From positions 1 through 51,204 of the forward strand of contig JANNKX010000350.1 in the NCBI GenBank assembly GCA_031396505.1: 51,204 nucleotides of DNA, in the 5' to 3' direction. How positions within the stretch are numbered: the stretch's first letter is position 1; each line of letters starts with the position of its first letter. Positions 50,187 to 51,204 of this stretch are shown here, in pieces. The stretch is from JAAFHS01 sp031396505 (GTDB taxonomy: Bacteria > Pseudomonadota > Alphaproteobacteria > Rhodobacterales > Rhodobacteraceae). A model generated the notes under the pieces. It searched no databases. It was not told where the DNA came from and worked only from the letters and a program-made list of their open reading frames with translations. The position numbers were made by a program, and so were the translations under genes.

Positions 50187-51204
50187 CCACCGAACCAAAC
50201 ACCGGTCTGCCTGCACCGGGTGCCGCAATGACGCATTACGTGTCCGACGCGCCCTTCGATCCATATGAGGCGGAAAATGCCTCATCCGCGCAGGCCCGCT
50301 ATGCACAGGCCTCGCAACTGCAATTGATGTGGTGGGAATTCCGCAAACACCGTATCGCCTATTACTGCGGCATCTTCCTGATCCTGATGTATGCGTCCGT
50401 GTTCATCAGCGAATTTCTGGCTCCCTACAGCCAGCATGCCCGCAACACCGATCATCTTTATGCCCCGCCACAGGCCATCCACCTGTTTCATGACGGCAGC
50501 TTTGTCGGCCCCTTCGTCTATGGCCGCACCCAGACCCTTGATCTGGATACCTTGCAGCGCACCTACACCGACAACCTGACACAGGTGCAGCCCATCCGGT
50601 TTTTCTGCCGCGGCGATGATTACGAATTCTGGGGCCTGATCCCCGGAAACCTCCACCTCATCTGCCCCGCCGAAGATGGTCAGATGTTCCTGCTGGGCAC
50701 CGACAGGCTTGGCCGCGATGTGCTGTCGCGCATCATCTACGGCGCGCGCATTTCGCTGACCATCGGCATCCTTGGCGTCACGATGAGCTTTATCCTCGGC
50801 ATCGTCATCGGCGGCCTTGCCGGCTACCATGGCGGGTGGTTCGACGCCGTGACCCAGCGCATTATCGAGGTGCTGCAATCCATCCCATCGATCCCCCTCT
50901 GGATGGCGCTGGCCGCAATCATCCCGGTGACGTGGAGCCCGATCCTTGTCTATGTCGGGATCACCGTCATCCTTGGCCTTCTTGACTGGACGGGACTTGC
51001 GCGCGCCGTGCGGTCGAAACTTCTGGCCTTGCGGGAAGAAGACTATGTGCTGGCCGCCCGCCTGCTTGGGGCGGGCAGCGGCCGGATCATCGGGCGCCAC
51101 ATGATTCCGGGCTTTATGTCGCACCTGATTGCGACGGCCACGCTGACTATCCCTGCCATGATCCTTGGCGAGACCGCGCTCAGTTTCCTCGGGATCGGGC
51201 TTAG
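50183..51204 (+). CDS. Peptide-type ABC transporter permease, DppC family, 3' end outside window
   Basis: The frame opens at ATG 50183, overlapping the DppB stop, and stays open to the window edge (340 codons seen). The soluble N-terminal region leads to the first helix (HRIAYYCGIFLILMYASVFI). An extracytoplasmic domain of about 130 residues follows (FFCRGDDYEFWGLIPGNLHL). The characteristic LGTDRLGRDVLSRIIYGARI comes next, then the helices and EAA loop (REEDYVLAARLLGAGSGRII). The last visible residues, GETALSFLGIGL, are the usual C-terminal permease motif, so only some 30-60 residues are missing. Confidence 0.94.
   Translation, partial: MTTEPNTGLPAPGAAMTHYVSDAPFDPYEAENASSAQARYAQASQLQLMWWEFRKHRIAYYCGIFLILMYASVFISEFLAPYSQHARNTDHLYAPPQAIHLFHDGSFVGPFVYGRTQTLDLDTLQRTYTDNLTQVQPIRFFCRGDDYEFWGLIPGNLHLICPAEDGQMFLLGTDRLGRDVLSRIIYGARISLTIGILGVTMSFILGIVIGGLAGYHGGWFDAVTQRIIEVLQSIPSIPLWMALAAIIPVTWSPILVYVGITVILGLLDWTGLARAVRSKLLALREEDYVLAARLLGAGSGRIIGRHMIPGFMSHLIATATLTIPAMILGETALSFLGIGL

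Noticed and set aside
1..51204. CRISPR array or prophage structural genes
   Set aside because: No regularly spaced direct repeats and no capsid, tail or terminase-like proteins were seen; the only integrase is the broken island integrase.

Overview
The window looks like a chromosomal segment of an alphaproteobacterium of the order Rhodobacterales (Roseobacter-type). The clues are high GC content, a DUF2794 protein, an IalB-family periplasmic protein, an RlmN beginning MTAPITQD, a SelD fused to an FAD/NAD oxidoreductase, and many tightly overlapping genes. Assignments rest on reading the translated sequence and recognising family motifs; no database search was run.

Region 1 (1-16,500) is mainly housekeeping and envelope genes. 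It holds RNase R (5' end outside the window), an MltB-type lytic transglycosylase, a YcaQ-type DNA glycosylase, rlmN, an IalB-family protein with a clear terminator, an L-asparaginase II-type amidohydrolase, DUF2794, an NlpC/P60 peptidase with an M17 aminopeptidase, an ABC exporter (ATPase, FtsX-type permease, AttH-like lipocalin protein), an amphi-Trp protein and tRNA-Pro(CGG). A short dyad (TTGAC-N4-GTCAA core) occurs three times here; two copies share a second conserved block downstream. There are also decayed genes: a CPA2 antiporter tail and a small secreted ORF interrupted in a G8 tract.

Region 2 (16,495-28,288) holds a DMT exporter and then a tightly overlapping three-gene cassette: a DUF4123 adaptor, a protein with a His-Gly/Ala-Cys caspase-like dyad, and a one-TM protein. 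This reads as an orphan type VI secretion effector module with adaptor and immunity protein. A selenium group follows (mnmH/selU, a rhodanese, a peptidoglycan-binding papain-like peptidase, selD fused to an oxidoreductase), then rpoN, a hydantoinase/oxoprolinase and tRNA-Met(CAT).

Region 3 (28,277-39,667) is an 11.4-kb genomic island in the 3' end of tRNA-Met, bounded by a 14-bp direct repeat and carrying a decayed P4-type integrase at the far end. Its left part is wreckage (IS30 remnant, frameshifted RelE-type toxin with intact antitoxin, truncated IS3 element). Its right part is a LacI-controlled operon that resembles rhizopine (moc) catabolism: a sugar-type ABC importer, a Gfo/Idh/MocA dehydrogenase, a TIM-barrel isomerase, a MocE-type Rieske ferredoxin, a di-iron membrane hydroxylase, a catalytically altered PanB homologue and a ferredoxin reductase cut off by the IS3 remnant.

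Region 4 (39,682-51,204) holds a probable four-gene nucleotide-signalling group: a DUF3095 protein with cyclase-like motifs, a 906-residue ABC protein lacking normal ATPase residues, a stand-alone cyclic-nucleotide-binding protein and an MBL hydrolase. A divergent peptide-type ABC importer (fused DppD-DppF ATPase, binding protein, two permeases) runs off the right edge.
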